DNA of 58,365 nt. Source: JAYRSJ01 sp041920215. GTDB lineage: Bacteria > Pseudomonadota > Gammaproteobacteria > Burkholderiales > Burkholderiaceae_C. The DNA lies in contig JAYRSJ010000026.1 of NCBI GenBank assembly GCA_041920215.1, positions 1 to 58,365 of the forward strand, in the 5' to 3' direction. The translations under genes and the position numbers were made by a program. The notes below the pieces were generated by a model. That model did no database searches. It was given only the letters and a program-made list of their open reading frames with translations, and had not been told where the DNA came from. Below are positions 26,183 to 34,747 of the stretch, one piece after another; position 1 is the stretch's first letter, and each line of letters starts with the position of its first letter.

Positions 26183-27589
26183 ATGGGTCTGTACACATCG
26201 CTTGTTTCACAGCTGCTGTTCCCGCTGCACGAGGCGCTGAAGTCGCACGACACGGTGCGGGTGCGCCGCGCGCTGGAGCGCAGCCAGTGGCTGGATGCCG
26301 AGCAGCTGCGGGCGCTGCAGCTGCAGCGTCTGCGCACGCTGCTGCAGGCGGCCCAGCACGGCGTGCCCTACTACCGCCAGCTGTTCCTGCGCCAGGGCTT
26401 TGCGGCCGCCGATCTGCGCAGCCTGGAGGATCTGGCGCAGCTGCCGCTGCTGGACAAGGCCCTGATACGAGCCCACGACCAGGCGCTGGTGCATGCGCAG
26501 GCCGAGCGGCTGGGCCGCTCGTCCACCGGCGGCTCCTCGGGCGAGCCCCTGGTCTTCGGCCTGGCCAAGCGCCGGGTCAGCCATGATGTGGCGGCCAAAT
26601 GGCGGGCCACCCGCTGGTGGGGGGTGGACTATGGCGATCCCGAGGTGGTGGTCTGGGCTTCGCCGATCGAGCTGGGCGCGCAGGACCGCCTGCGGGTCTG
26701 GCGCGACCGCCTGTTCCGCTCCGAGCTGGTGCCGGCCTTCGAGATGTCGGAGGACCGGCTCGATGCCTCGCTGGCCGCGATACGGCGCCGCCGCCCGCGC
26801 ATGCTGTTCGGCTACCCGTCGGCGCTCAGCCTGGTGGCCCGCCACGCGCAGCGGCGCGGTATTGCGATGAACGATCTGGGCGCCCGCGTGGCCTTCGTGA
26901 CCGGCGAGCGGCTCTACGAGGCGCAGCGCGAGGCGATCAGCCAGGTGTTCGGCTGCCCGGTCGCCAATGGCTATGGCGGCCGCGATGCCGGCTTCATCGC
27001 CCACCAATGCCCGGCCGGCGGTCTGCACATCACGGCCGAGGACATCATCGTCGAGCTGATCGATGCCCAGGGCCGGCCGGTACCTGCCGGCAGCCCGGGC
27101 GAGATCGTCGTCACCCATCTGGCTACGCGCGACTACCCCTTCATCCGCTACCGTACCGGTGACGTGGCCGTGTTCGATCCCAGGCCTTGCGCCTGCGGCC
27201 GCGGCCTGCCGCTGCTCAAGGAGATCCAGGGGCGCTCCAATGACTTCGTCGTTGCCGCCGATGGCACGGTGATGCAGGGGGCGGCGCTGACCTATGTGCT
27301 GCGCGAGCTCGAGGGCATCACCGCCTTCAAGATCGTGCAGCAAAGCCTGGACCTGACCGAGCTGCTGCTGGTCGTAGCGCCCGGCTTCGACCGCGCGCGC
27401 GGCGAGGCCGAGATCGTGCGCCAGTTCCGGCGCCGGCTGGGTGCCGCGGTGAATGTCGTGGTCCGTTTTGTCGACGAGATTCCGGCCGAACGCTCGGGCA
27501 AATACCGCTACATCATCAGCCATGTGGCCAGCGCGGCCGGCAGCACGGCGCTGGCGGTGCCGGGCGCGGCGTCGGGGGAGGGGGTCTGA
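26183..27589 (+). CDS. CapK/PaaK-like adenylate-forming enzyme (468 aa)
   Basis: Member of the phenylacetate-CoA ligase (PaaK)/CapK branch of AMP-binding enzymes. It has the P-loop-like RSSTGGSSGEPLVF (about 113-126), NGYGGRDAGFIAHQCPAGG near 262-280, FIRYRTGDVAVFDPRPCACG (about 319-338) and a C-terminal SGKYRYI. CapK-like proteins occur in capsule clusters, where they may activate an acyl or amino acid group for transfer. The substrate is unknown. It lies 2 bp after a glycosyltransferase and its stop shares one base with the next start. Confidence 0.87.
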   Translation: MGLYTSLVSQLLFPLHEALKSHDTVRVRRALERSQWLDAEQLRALQLQRLRTLLQAAQHGVPYYRQLFLRQGFAAADLRSLEDLAQLPLLDKALIRAHDQALVHAQAERLGRSSTGGSSGEPLVFGLAKRRVSHDVAAKWRATRWWGVDYGDPEVVVWASPIELGAQDRLRVWRDRLFRSELVPAFEMSEDRLDASLAAIRRRRPRMLFGYPSALSLVARHAQRRGIAMNDLGARVAFVTGERLYEAQREAISQVFGCPVANGYGGRDAGFIAHQCPAGGLHITAEDIIVELIDAQGRPVPAGSPGEIVVTHLATRDYPFIRYRTGDVAVFDPRPCACGRGLPLLKEIQGRSNDFVVAADGTVMQGAALTYVLRELEGITAFKIVQQSLDLTELLLVVAPGFDRARGEAEIVRQFRRRLGAAVNVVVRFVDEIPAERSGKYRYIISHVASAAGSTALAVPGAASGEGV

Positions 27590-28590
27590 TGATGCATGCG
27601 CCGCTGAAGCCCCTGTTTTCGCTGCTGTCGCCGGCCGGCGAGCGTGCGCGCCTGTCCGTTTTCATCTTCCATCGGGTGCTGCCCGCGCCGGACCCGCTGT
27701 TTCCGGGCGAGGTCCATGCCCAGCAGTTCGACGCGATGCTCGGCTGGCTGCGCGCCTGGTTCCAGGTTCTGCCACTGGACCAGGCGGTGCGCCAGCTGAA
27801 GGCCGGCACGCTGCCGTCCCGGGCGGCCGCGATCACCTTCGATGACGGCTATGCCGACAACCACGACGTGGCCCTGCCGCTGCTGCAGCGCCACGGCCTG
27901 TGCGCCACCTTCTTCATCGCCACCGGCTTTCTGGACGGCGGACGGATGTGGAACGATACCGTCATCGAGACGGTGCGGCGCTGCCGTCAGCCACAGCTGG
28001 ATCTGGAAGCGCTGGGCCTCGGTCGGCATCCCTTGGCCGATCTGGCCCAGCGCCAGGCGGCGATCCAGACCCTGATCCGTGGCATCAAGTACCAGACGGT
28101 GGAGCGGCGCCTGCAGCTGACCGAGGCCATGGCCGAGACGGTCGAGGTGCAACTGCCGCGCGATCTGATGATGAGCAGCGCTCAGCTGCGCCGCCTGCAT
28201 GGCGCCGGCATGCAGATCGGCGCCCATACCCTGAGCCATCCGATCCTGGCCCGCCTCGATGCCGACGCGGCCCGCCGCGAGATCGACGAGAGTCGCCGCC
28301 AGCTGCAGGCCCTGCTGGGCGAGCGGGTGGGTTTGTTCGCCTATCCGAACGGCAGGCCGGGCAGTGACTACCTGCCCGAGCAGGCAAGGCTGGTGGAGGA
28401 GCTGGGCTTCGATGCCGCGGTCTCCACGGCCTGGGGCGCGGCCGACCGCCGCTGCGACCCCTTCCAGATTCCGCGTTTCACGCCCTGGGACCGCAGCCCG
28501 CTGCGCTTCGGCCTGCGCCTCGTGCAGAACCTGCGCCAGGGCGGCAGCGGCGCCGCTGCGGTGCCGCAAGGAGGCGCGCATGCGTACTGA
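27589..28590 (+). CDS. Polysaccharide deacetylase family protein (333 aa)
   Basis: NodB-like carbohydrate esterase 4 fold: FIFHRVLPAPDPLFPGEVHA at the N-terminus, catalytic AITFDDGYADNHDVALP (about 82-98), metal-binding HTLSHPILARL, then LFAYPNGRPGSDYLPEQ. This is a different subgroup from the deacetylase at 14574. No signal peptide is clear. The start is ATG 27589 (sharing one base with the TGA before) or ATG 27592. It probably acts late in EPS unit maturation. Confidence 0.87.
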   Translation: MMHAPLKPLFSLLSPAGERARLSVFIFHRVLPAPDPLFPGEVHAQQFDAMLGWLRAWFQVLPLDQAVRQLKAGTLPSRAAAITFDDGYADNHDVALPLLQRHGLCATFFIATGFLDGGRMWNDTVIETVRRCRQPQLDLEALGLGRHPLADLAQRQAAIQTLIRGIKYQTVERRLQLTEAMAETVEVQLPRDLMMSSAQLRRLHGAGMQIGAHTLSHPILARLDADAARREIDESRRQLQALLGERVGLFAYPNGRPGSDYLPEQARLVEELGFDAAVSTAWGAADRRCDPFQIPRFTPWDRSPLRFGLRLVQNLRQGGSGAAAVPQGGAHAY

Positions 28591-28622
28591 GCGTCGTCCC
28601 GCGCGAGCCTCCGAGGAACACC

Positions 28623-29963
28623 ATGCGTGATCTGCTGCTGCTGCTGATCGTCGCGCCGGGCTGCCTGATGGCCCTGCGCCATCCCTTTGTCGGCGCCTTG
28701 CTGTGGGTGTGGGTCGGTACGATGAACCCGCACCGCCTGGCCTTCGGCTTCATGCGCGAGGCGCCGATCGCGGCGGTCATCGCCGTCTGCATCCTGATCG
28801 GCATGCTGCGCTCGCCGGAGAAGCGCAGCCCCTGGGTCGCACCACCGGTGACCTGGTTTGCGGTGCTGATCGGCTGGATGTGCCTGACCACGGCCTTCGC
28901 GATCCATCCGAACTCCAGCTTCAATATGCTGCAGAAGGTGCTGAAGATCGATCTGATGATCTTCGTCACCATCATGCTGGTGCGCAGCCGCCGCGAGATC
29001 ATCGCGCTGGCCTGGGTGCTGGCCGGCTCCATGGCCTTCTACGGCATCAAGGGCGGAATTTTCACGCTGGCCTCGGGCGGGGCCTACCGCGTCTGGGGGC
29101 CGGATGGCACTTATATCCAGGAGAACAATGCGCTGGCCGTGGCCCTGATCATGACCGTGCCGCTGCTGCGCTTTTTGCAGACCACGCTGAAGCTGGCCTG
29201 GCAGCGGCATGCGATGACGGTCGCGATGCTGCTGTGCGCGGCCTCGGTGCTGGGCTCGCATTCGCGTGGCGCGGTGCTGTCCATCGCCGCGATGCTTGCC
29301 GTGCTGTGGTGGCGGGGCCGCAACAAGCTGGCCACCGCGCTGGTGATGCTGGTGGTCGGCGCTGCCGCGCTGTCCTTCATGCCCGAGCATTGGTGGAACC
29401 GCATGCACACGATCGAGACCTATGAGCAGGATCAGTCCGCCATGGGTCGCATCAATGCCTGGTCGATGGCGGCCAATCTGGCGCAGTCGCGGCCCATGGG
29501 CGGCGGCTACAGCATCTGGCGGCCCGATGTGTTCGCCCGCTACGCGCCCAATCCCTCCTTCGTCGTGTCGGCCCACAGCATCTACTTCCACATGCTGGGC
29601 GAGCACGGCTTCATCGGCCTGGGCCTTTATCTGTGCTTCTGGATCTCGACCTGGCGCTCGGCCGGCTGGCTGCGCAAGCATGGGGCCCAGAACCCGGAGA
29701 ACGACTGGTGCGCGCAGCTGGGGGCGATGGCGCAGGTGGCCCTGGTCGGTTTCGCGGTCGGCGGCGCCTTCCTCAGCCTGGCCTACTACGATCTGCCGCT
29801 GCACTGGATGGTGCTGGTGGTGGCGACCCGTTACTGGGTCGAATCGGGCCTGTGGAAGCAGGAGCCGCCGATGCCACCAGCGCGCAAGCTGCTGGGTGTG
29901 CCCCTGTTCACCGGCGACCGCTTGGCCGGCAGCGATGTGAAGAAGCCCCAGGCATCCGGCTGA
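28623..29963 (+). CDS. Putative O-glycosylation ligase, exosortase A system-associated (446 aa)
   Basis: Polytopic membrane protein of the Wzy/WaaL O-antigen ligase superfamily, TIGR03097 type. About eleven hydrophobic segments are visible. Conserved pieces include GGIFTLASGGAYRVWGPDGT, a loop with LGSHSRGAVLSIAAML (about 219-234), and the large periplasmic loop with ARYAPNPSFVVSAHSIYFH followed by GEHGFIGLGLYL. It would polymerise the EPS unit or ligate it to an acceptor, possibly a protein, in the periplasm. It ends the main forward operon and faces a convergent gene 37 bp away. Confidence 0.88.
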   Translation: MRDLLLLLIVAPGCLMALRHPFVGALLWVWVGTMNPHRLAFGFMREAPIAAVIAVCILIGMLRSPEKRSPWVAPPVTWFAVLIGWMCLTTAFAIHPNSSFNMLQKVLKIDLMIFVTIMLVRSRREIIALAWVLAGSMAFYGIKGGIFTLASGGAYRVWGPDGTYIQENNALAVALIMTVPLLRFLQTTLKLAWQRHAMTVAMLLCAASVLGSHSRGAVLSIAAMLAVLWWRGRNKLATALVMLVVGAAALSFMPEHWWNRMHTIETYEQDQSAMGRINAWSMAANLAQSRPMGGGYSIWRPDVFARYAPNPSFVVSAHSIYFHMLGEHGFIGLGLYLCFWISTWRSAGWLRKHGAQNPENDWCAQLGAMAQVALVGFAVGGAFLSLAYYDLPLHWMVLVVATRYWVESGLWKQEPPMPPARKLLGVPLFTGDRLAGSDVKKPQASG

Positions 29964-30000
29964 GGGCGGGGCCGCAGTGGTCAGCCGCTGCTGCCCGCGT

Positions 30001-31227
30001 TCAGCGGCCGCGCAGCAGATTGCGCAGATCGGCGAAAAAGGGCAGCGGATCGCGCCAGGACCAGACGTAGTAGCCCACGCCGGGCCGCAGATAGTTGCGC
30101 ACAAAGCCGGCCAAGGCCGCCCAGCGGCTGACGCGGAACTGCCGGTCGGCGACCCGCCCGGGCTGCAGCAAGAGCCGCAGCAGCCGCTTCAGCTCGGTGC
30201 TGATCATGCGGCAGCGCAGGCCGGCGCGCGGCGCTGGCAGGGCGCTCAGCGGCAGGCCGCTGCCAGCCTGGTAGCTCAGCAGCGCGAAGCCGGCCCCGGC
30301 CTGGACGGCCAGCGGAAAACTGCCCCAAAAGCGCCCATTGACCTCCATCAGCAGCGCGCGGTCGCTGGCCGGGTCCCAGCGGTACTCGACCATGGCCACG
30401 CCCTCCCAGCCTATGCGCTGCAGCAGCGCGATCGAGCGCTGCTGCAGCTCGCGGTGCTGTTCCAGCGGCAGGCTGTCGCAGACGCTGGAGAAACCGCCCT
30501 CGGGCGGCCACTCGGCGATGCGCAGGTGCTGGAAGCGGCGCACCGCCTGACCCTTGTGCATGAAGAAGAACTGGCCCAGGCCGCGGCCCGGGCAATAGGT
30601 CTGGAGCAGGGGCCAGCGGCCCAGCGGCGCATAGCGCTGCGCCAGCGCCAGCCATTGCTCGGGGCTGTAGACATACTCGGCCTTCACCAGCGGCAGGCCC
30701 AGCGCGCGCAGCTGCGGCGCCACCGCATTGGGATCGGCCCATTTGACGACGGCCGGGAAGCGGAAGCTGTGCGCCAGCGCCCGCGCTTCGTCCAGGCTGT
30801 GCGCCTCGATGCTTTCCGGCACCGCGATGCCCACCTGCCGGGCCAGCGCCAGCGTGCGCTGCTTGTCCAGCACGATGGCCAGCGGCTCCGGCGCCGGGAT
30901 CTGCGGCCGCAGCAGGCCGAGCTCGTCGCGGTGCTGGTTCAGCCAGGCCAGATTGGCCTCGGAGACGGTCAGCAGGCAGCAGGGGCCGTGCTGCTCGCCC
31001 AGGCTGCGCAGTGTCTGCAGCAGCTGCGGGCTGCGCTGCGCGCCGACCACCAGGCCCTGCCACAGATAGCGCGAGCGCAGGCCGATCGCGTCCGCATGGC
31101 TGGCGATGCCGATCACCGGCACGCCGGCGCGGCCCAGCTCGCGCACGATATTGAGCCCGATCTGGGTCTCCAGACCCAGCACGATGCAGGGCGGCAGGCG
31201 CTTGCCGCTAGGCCCGGCGGCGCTCAC
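30001..31227 (-). CDS. ATP-grasp enzyme (408 aa)
   Basis: ATP-grasp carboxylate-amine/thiol ligase-like protein. N-terminal Rossmann-like ETQIGLNIVRELGRAGVPVI, central FPAVVKWADPNAV and ATP/Mg site ALLMEVNGRFWGS (near 290-302). The C-terminal 100 residues are Arg/Leu-rich and may be membrane-associated. It should form an amide or similar bond; the substrate is unknown. GTG at 31227 is the start, overlapping the previous stop (GTGA). It is last in a four-gene reverse operon. Confidence 0.82.
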   Translation of the reverse strand: MSAAGPSGKRLPPCIVLGLETQIGLNIVRELGRAGVPVIGIASHADAIGLRSRYLWQGLVVGAQRSPQLLQTLRSLGEQHGPCCLLTVSEANLAWLNQHRDELGLLRPQIPAPEPLAIVLDKQRTLALARQVGIAVPESIEAHSLDEARALAHSFRFPAVVKWADPNAVAPQLRALGLPLVKAEYVYSPEQWLALAQRYAPLGRWPLLQTYCPGRGLGQFFFMHKGQAVRRFQHLRIAEWPPEGGFSSVCDSLPLEQHRELQQRSIALLQRIGWEGVAMVEYRWDPASDRALLMEVNGRFWGSFPLAVQAGAGFALLSYQAGSGLPLSALPAPRAGLRCRMISTELKRLLRLLLQPGRVADRQFRVSRWAALAGFVRNYLRPGVGYYVWSWRDPLPFFADLRNLLRGR

Positions 31228-32186
31228 TGCAAACGCCTCAGCAACTGCTCGGCATGGCGGCGCCCGGTGGCGAGCAGGCCGGCTGACGGACGGCTGTCGA
31301 CCTGAGGCTGCTGCGGGTCCAACGCCAGATCGGCAGCAAAGCCGCGCACCCGATAACGCTCAGACTGCGCAGCCAGGTGCGCGCACAAGGCCTCGAAGCG
31401 GCGCACGACGATCCAGTCCGGCTCGCTGCGCCCGGCCCGCAGCATCTCGAAGTTGTGCGAGACGATGACGAAGCTGCTGGCGCCGGCGCGCTCGGCGCTG
31501 TCCAGCGCGGCCGCCAGCTCGGCGGCGCTGCAGGCGCCCACCTGGGCCGGGCGGTCGCGGCCCAGGCCGTCGCGGAACACGCTGACCGGATAGCTGCTGA
31601 CGCCGGCCTGCACAAAGGGCGCGGCCAGGCTGTGCTCGGCGCGCAGATCGGGGGCGCTGATCGCATGGCAGCGGTTCAGGCTGCTGTCCAGCAGCAGGCC
31701 GTTGCGCTGCAGCGCGCTGAAGGTGTCGCGGTTGGCCGCATAGCTGCCCGCCCGGAAGGCGCTCAGCGGGCCGCTGCCCGCGGCCTCCAGCAGGCGGCGG
31801 CCATGGCCGATCAGCGCGGTCTGCTCGTCCAGCGTGTAATAGCTCAGGTGCTGGCGCTTGCGCCGGCAGTCCGGGATCAGCGGCTCCAGCGCCTCGTCGG
31901 TCCACTCGGGGTGCAGGTGCAGCTGCACCTCCTGACCGGCCGCGCGTATCAGCGTGACGATCTCGCGCAACGGCTCCAGCCCGAAGCGGGCCGCGAACAG
32001 CGGTTCGACGAAGAACACGCCGTGCAGGCCATGGCGTTGCAGGATTTCCAGCGTGGCCGGCAGCGCATAGGCGCCATGCCGCGAGCGCCCGTAGACATAG
32101 CGCTCGAAACTGGCCGGGAAGGCCGCGTCCAGGCTGTCCCAGCCATTGCACCAGACCTCGATATCGAAGGTCAGAAAGACGTTCAT
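31224..32186 (-). CDS. Polysaccharide deacetylase-like protein (320 aa)
   Basis: TIM-barrel deacetylase-like protein. NVFLTFDIEVWCNGWDSLD gives the catalytic/metal Asp region, HGLHGVFFVEPLF the second strand, and QLHLHPEWTD (HxH metal ligand candidates) the third; AFRAGSYAANRDTF follows. It resembles the 'polysaccharide deacetylase family protein' type in EPS clusters that lacks a signal peptide. It overlaps both neighbours by 4 bp. It may act on an amino sugar before the ATP-grasp enzyme builds an amide on it; this order is inference. Confidence 0.8.
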   Translation of the reverse strand: MNVFLTFDIEVWCNGWDSLDAAFPASFERYVYGRSRHGAYALPATLEILQRHGLHGVFFVEPLFAARFGLEPLREIVTLIRAAGQEVQLHLHPEWTDEALEPLIPDCRRKRQHLSYYTLDEQTALIGHGRRLLEAAGSGPLSAFRAGSYAANRDTFSALQRNGLLLDSSLNRCHAISAPDLRAEHSLAAPFVQAGVSSYPVSVFRDGLGRDRPAQVGACSAAELAAALDSAERAGASSFVIVSHNFEMLRAGRSEPDWIVVRRFEALCAHLAAQSERYRVRGFAADLALDPQQPQVDSRPSAGLLATGRRHAEQLLRRLQ

Positions 32187-32806
32187 GGACGCAGGCAGGG
32201 GCTGCCCAGCAGCCGCAGCTCGGCCACCAGACCCTGCACGCCGGACTGAATCAGGCCGAAGCAGGTGCGGAAATAGGCGGCCGACAGGGTATGGGGGTCA
32301 TGCAGATGGATGCGCTGCGGGGCCGCCCAGTGGCCCAGCAGCGCGATGTTCTCGGCCGGAATGCCGCGCGCCAGCAGCCGACGCGCATGACGCACCTCCA
32401 TCGCCAGCAGCAGGTCGCCGGCGTCGAAGCGATAGTCCTTGATGTCGGTGGCGCGATGCTGGGCCAGGTCCAGGCCGAAGGCCGGCGCCGTGGCCACCGC
32501 CTGCGTCCAGGCCGGCGCGCCGCTGGTGGTCGACAAGCCGATGGAACAGCACTGCACGCCCAGCTGCCGGGCGACCTGCTCGGCAAAGGCGCTGCGGTTG
32601 ATATTGCCCAGGCAGACGAAGACCAGGCGCTGGTAGCCGCCCGCACGCAGGCGGGTGAAGGGCGCCAGCCTTCCGCTCAGATACTCCAGCTGCCCCAGCA
32701 GCATGCGCAGCCAACCGCGGTAGGTGCCGTAGTTGCTATCCAGCAGCTGGCGCCAGCGCTCGGTGCAGCGGGCGGGGGCGGCATAGCCCAGCTTGCTTGT
32801 AGCCAT
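32183..32806 (-). CDS. Low-molecular-weight protein tyrosine phosphatase-like (207 aa)
   Basis: Contains the LMW-PTP P-loop in LVFVCLGNINRSAF (C65 and R71 of CX5R) and a DP general-acid candidate in HLHDPHTLSAAYF. An extra N-terminal stretch of about 55 residues (SNYGTYRGWLRMLLGQLEYL) precedes the phosphatase domain, making it longer than the usual 150 residues. It probably dephosphorylates the BY-kinase at 10997-11935, as Wzb does to Wzc; this is inference. ATG 32806 is preferred, with GAGGG about 10 bases upstream; a GTG at 32815 is too close to it. Confidence 0.85.
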   Translation of the reverse strand: MATSKLGYAAPARCTERWRQLLDSNYGTYRGWLRMLLGQLEYLSGRLAPFTRLRAGGYQRLVFVCLGNINRSAFAEQVARQLGVQCCSIGLSTTSGAPAWTQAVATAPAFGLDLAQHRATDIKDYRFDAGDLLLAMEVRHARRLLARGIPAENIALLGHWAAPQRIHLHDPHTLSAAYFRTCFGLIQSGVQGLVAELRLLGSPCLRP

Positions 32807-32819
32807 GTCGTGCACGCCC

Positions 32820-34487
32820 TCAGACCAGGCGGAAGCCGGGCGCCTTGGCGCGCAGCCATTGCTCCAGCGTCATCAGTATCCAGACCATCTCGCCGTAATA
32901 GCCCGGATGCTCGGCGAGGCGCTCACTCAGCAGCGTACGGACAAAATCCTCGCGTACCACGCCGCGCCGGACCAGGCCCTGGAGCGAGTCCTCGGCCAGG
33001 GCCTTCAGGGCCGGGGTCTTGCCGGTCCAGACGCCGAAGGGCAGGCCAAAGCCGTGCTTTTTCTTGCTGATGATCTCGTCGGGCAGGAAGCCGCGCAGCG
33101 CCTCCTTGAAGAACCAGCGCAGCTGCTGGCCACGCAGCTTGTAGTCGTCGGGCAGGCGCAGCGAGAAGTCCAGCAGGCCCTCGTCCAGCAGCGGGAAGCC
33201 CACCGACACACCGGCCAGGCCGGTGGCACCGCGCACCTTGGGCAGATCGCTCTCGGCCAGCGTGAAGCGCCAGTCGTAGGCCAGCTCGCGGTTCAGCTCC
33301 GAGCAGGGGCCGGCGGCATGCCAGACCTGCTGCTGCAGACGCAGCGGGGCCTCCTGGTCGATGGCGGCCAGCAGGGCCGGGCTCAGCACCTGGTCCGGCC
33401 CCAGCCGCATGATCAGGTTGTAGAGCCGCAGCCGGTCCGGCATCGGCAGGCGGGCCTGCTCCACATAGCTACCGGCCTTGCGGCCCAGCTTGAAGGCCGC
33501 GGCCGCACGCGTGGCCAGTAGCGGCTCCAGCAGGCTGCTGCGCAGCGGCCCCGGCAGGTGGCGGTAGTAGCCGAAGACGCGCTGCTTGGCATAGCGGGCA
33601 TTGCCGCCGAAAAGTTCGTCGCCGCCATCGCCGGCCAGCAGCCGGCTTACCCCATCCTCGCGCGCCATCTTGGCGCAGTAATAGGCAGGCAGGGCCGAGG
33701 AATTGCCGAAGGGCTGGTCGAAATGCGCCGCCACCGCGGGGATGCTGCGCACCAGATCGTCCGGTGTGACGTAGTACTCGTGGTGCTGGACACCGTAGCG
33801 CCGCGCGGCCAGCCGCGCGTACTCCATCTCGTCGTAGCCCTGCGCATCGAAGCCGATCGAGTAGCCGGCCACCGGGCCCACATCCAGGCCGGCCAGCATG
33901 CCGGCGACGGTGGAACTGTCGGTGCCGCCGCTCAGAAAGCAGGCCGGCTTGCTGCCGTCCAGCTGGCGGGCCACCGCAGCACGGGTCAGCGCCAGGAACT
34001 CCTGCTTGAGCGCGCCGAAATCGGCACCGGTCTGGGCGTTGAAATGGGGTTGCCAGTAGGGCGTGACACTGAGCCGCCCCTGTTCGAACAGCGCGAGATG
34101 GCCGGGCGGCAGCCTGAACACATCCTTGTAGATGGTGCGCGGCGAGGGGATGACGTGGAAGTACAGGTAGTCGAAGATGGCCTGCGGATCGATCTCGCTG
34201 GCCGCATCGGCCAGTTCGTCGGCCCGCTCGGCAAAGCGCAGCTGACCCTCGACGATGCGATAACACAGGCTGTGCTGGCCGAAGCGGTCCAGGGCCAGCA
34301 GGGTCTGGCCGGCGGGCAGTTGCAGCCCCAGCGCGAAGGCGCCGCCCATGCGCGCCAACAGGGCCTGAGGCGCGCTGCCGGCCAGCGCGGCCTGCCAGGC
34401 GGGCACCAGGCCTTGCTGGCGCGCCAGGGCGTCTAGCTGGGCGTCGTTGAAACGGGGGGCACCGTGGGCCAGGGTAGCGTTGCTCAT
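32820..34487 (-). CDS. Asparagine synthase-like protein lacking the glutaminase cysteine (555 aa)
   Basis: The C-terminal synthase domain is well kept: PP-loop FLSGGTDSSTVAGML, LLAGDGGDELFGGNARYAKQ, and KKKHGFGLPFGVW. The N-terminal glutaminase-like region is short and degenerate. The protein begins MSNATLAHG instead of MCGI, and only pieces such as GGAFALGLQL and LALDRFGQHSLCYRI remain. Without C2 it cannot use glutamine in the usual way. It may use free ammonia or an amine, borrow ammonia from another protein, or form another bond such as a beta-lactam-synthetase-like closure. It is first in the reverse operon and divergent from the flippase gene. Confidence 0.87.
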   Translation of the reverse strand: MSNATLAHGAPRFNDAQLDALARQQGLVPAWQAALAGSAPQALLARMGGAFALGLQLPAGQTLLALDRFGQHSLCYRIVEGQLRFAERADELADAASEIDPQAIFDYLYFHVIPSPRTIYKDVFRLPPGHLALFEQGRLSVTPYWQPHFNAQTGADFGALKQEFLALTRAAVARQLDGSKPACFLSGGTDSSTVAGMLAGLDVGPVAGYSIGFDAQGYDEMEYARLAARRYGVQHHEYYVTPDDLVRSIPAVAAHFDQPFGNSSALPAYYCAKMAREDGVSRLLAGDGGDELFGGNARYAKQRVFGYYRHLPGPLRSSLLEPLLATRAAAAFKLGRKAGSYVEQARLPMPDRLRLYNLIMRLGPDQVLSPALLAAIDQEAPLRLQQQVWHAAGPCSELNRELAYDWRFTLAESDLPKVRGATGLAGVSVGFPLLDEGLLDFSLRLPDDYKLRGQQLRWFFKEALRGFLPDEIISKKKHGFGLPFGVWTGKTPALKALAEDSLQGLVRRGVVREDFVRTLLSERLAEHPGYYGEMVWILMTLEQWLRAKAPGFRLV

Positions 34488-34747
34488 CGTTGCTCTGGGG
34501 GGGTCAGGGGGCGCGCGCCAAGGGGCGCTCGTGGCCGTTCGCGACGCTGCAGGCTGCGGCGCCGCGGCGCCGGCCGCCGCCGCCGCCGCGGCGCCCCGCA
34601 GTGTATGCGCGCCGGGTCTGAAAACCGCATCACAAATGCCGCTGCCCCCTCCCTTGAATGCGTGGTTCCCGGGACATCTGCCGCTGCTGTGCGTTCTGCG
34701 TGCCAGATAATGCGCCGGCCCCGCTTGGGCGCTGCATAGGGCCTTGA
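34488..34747. other. Divergent intergenic region with a GC-rich low-complexity stretch
   Basis: This 260-bp region separates the reverse asparagine-synthase-like operon from the forward flippase operon and should hold both promoters. A run of GCC/GCG triplets (about 34556-34604) could fold strongly. GATAAT at 34706-34711 is a possible -10 box for the flippase operon, but I see no good -35. No gene is evident. Confidence 0.4.
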
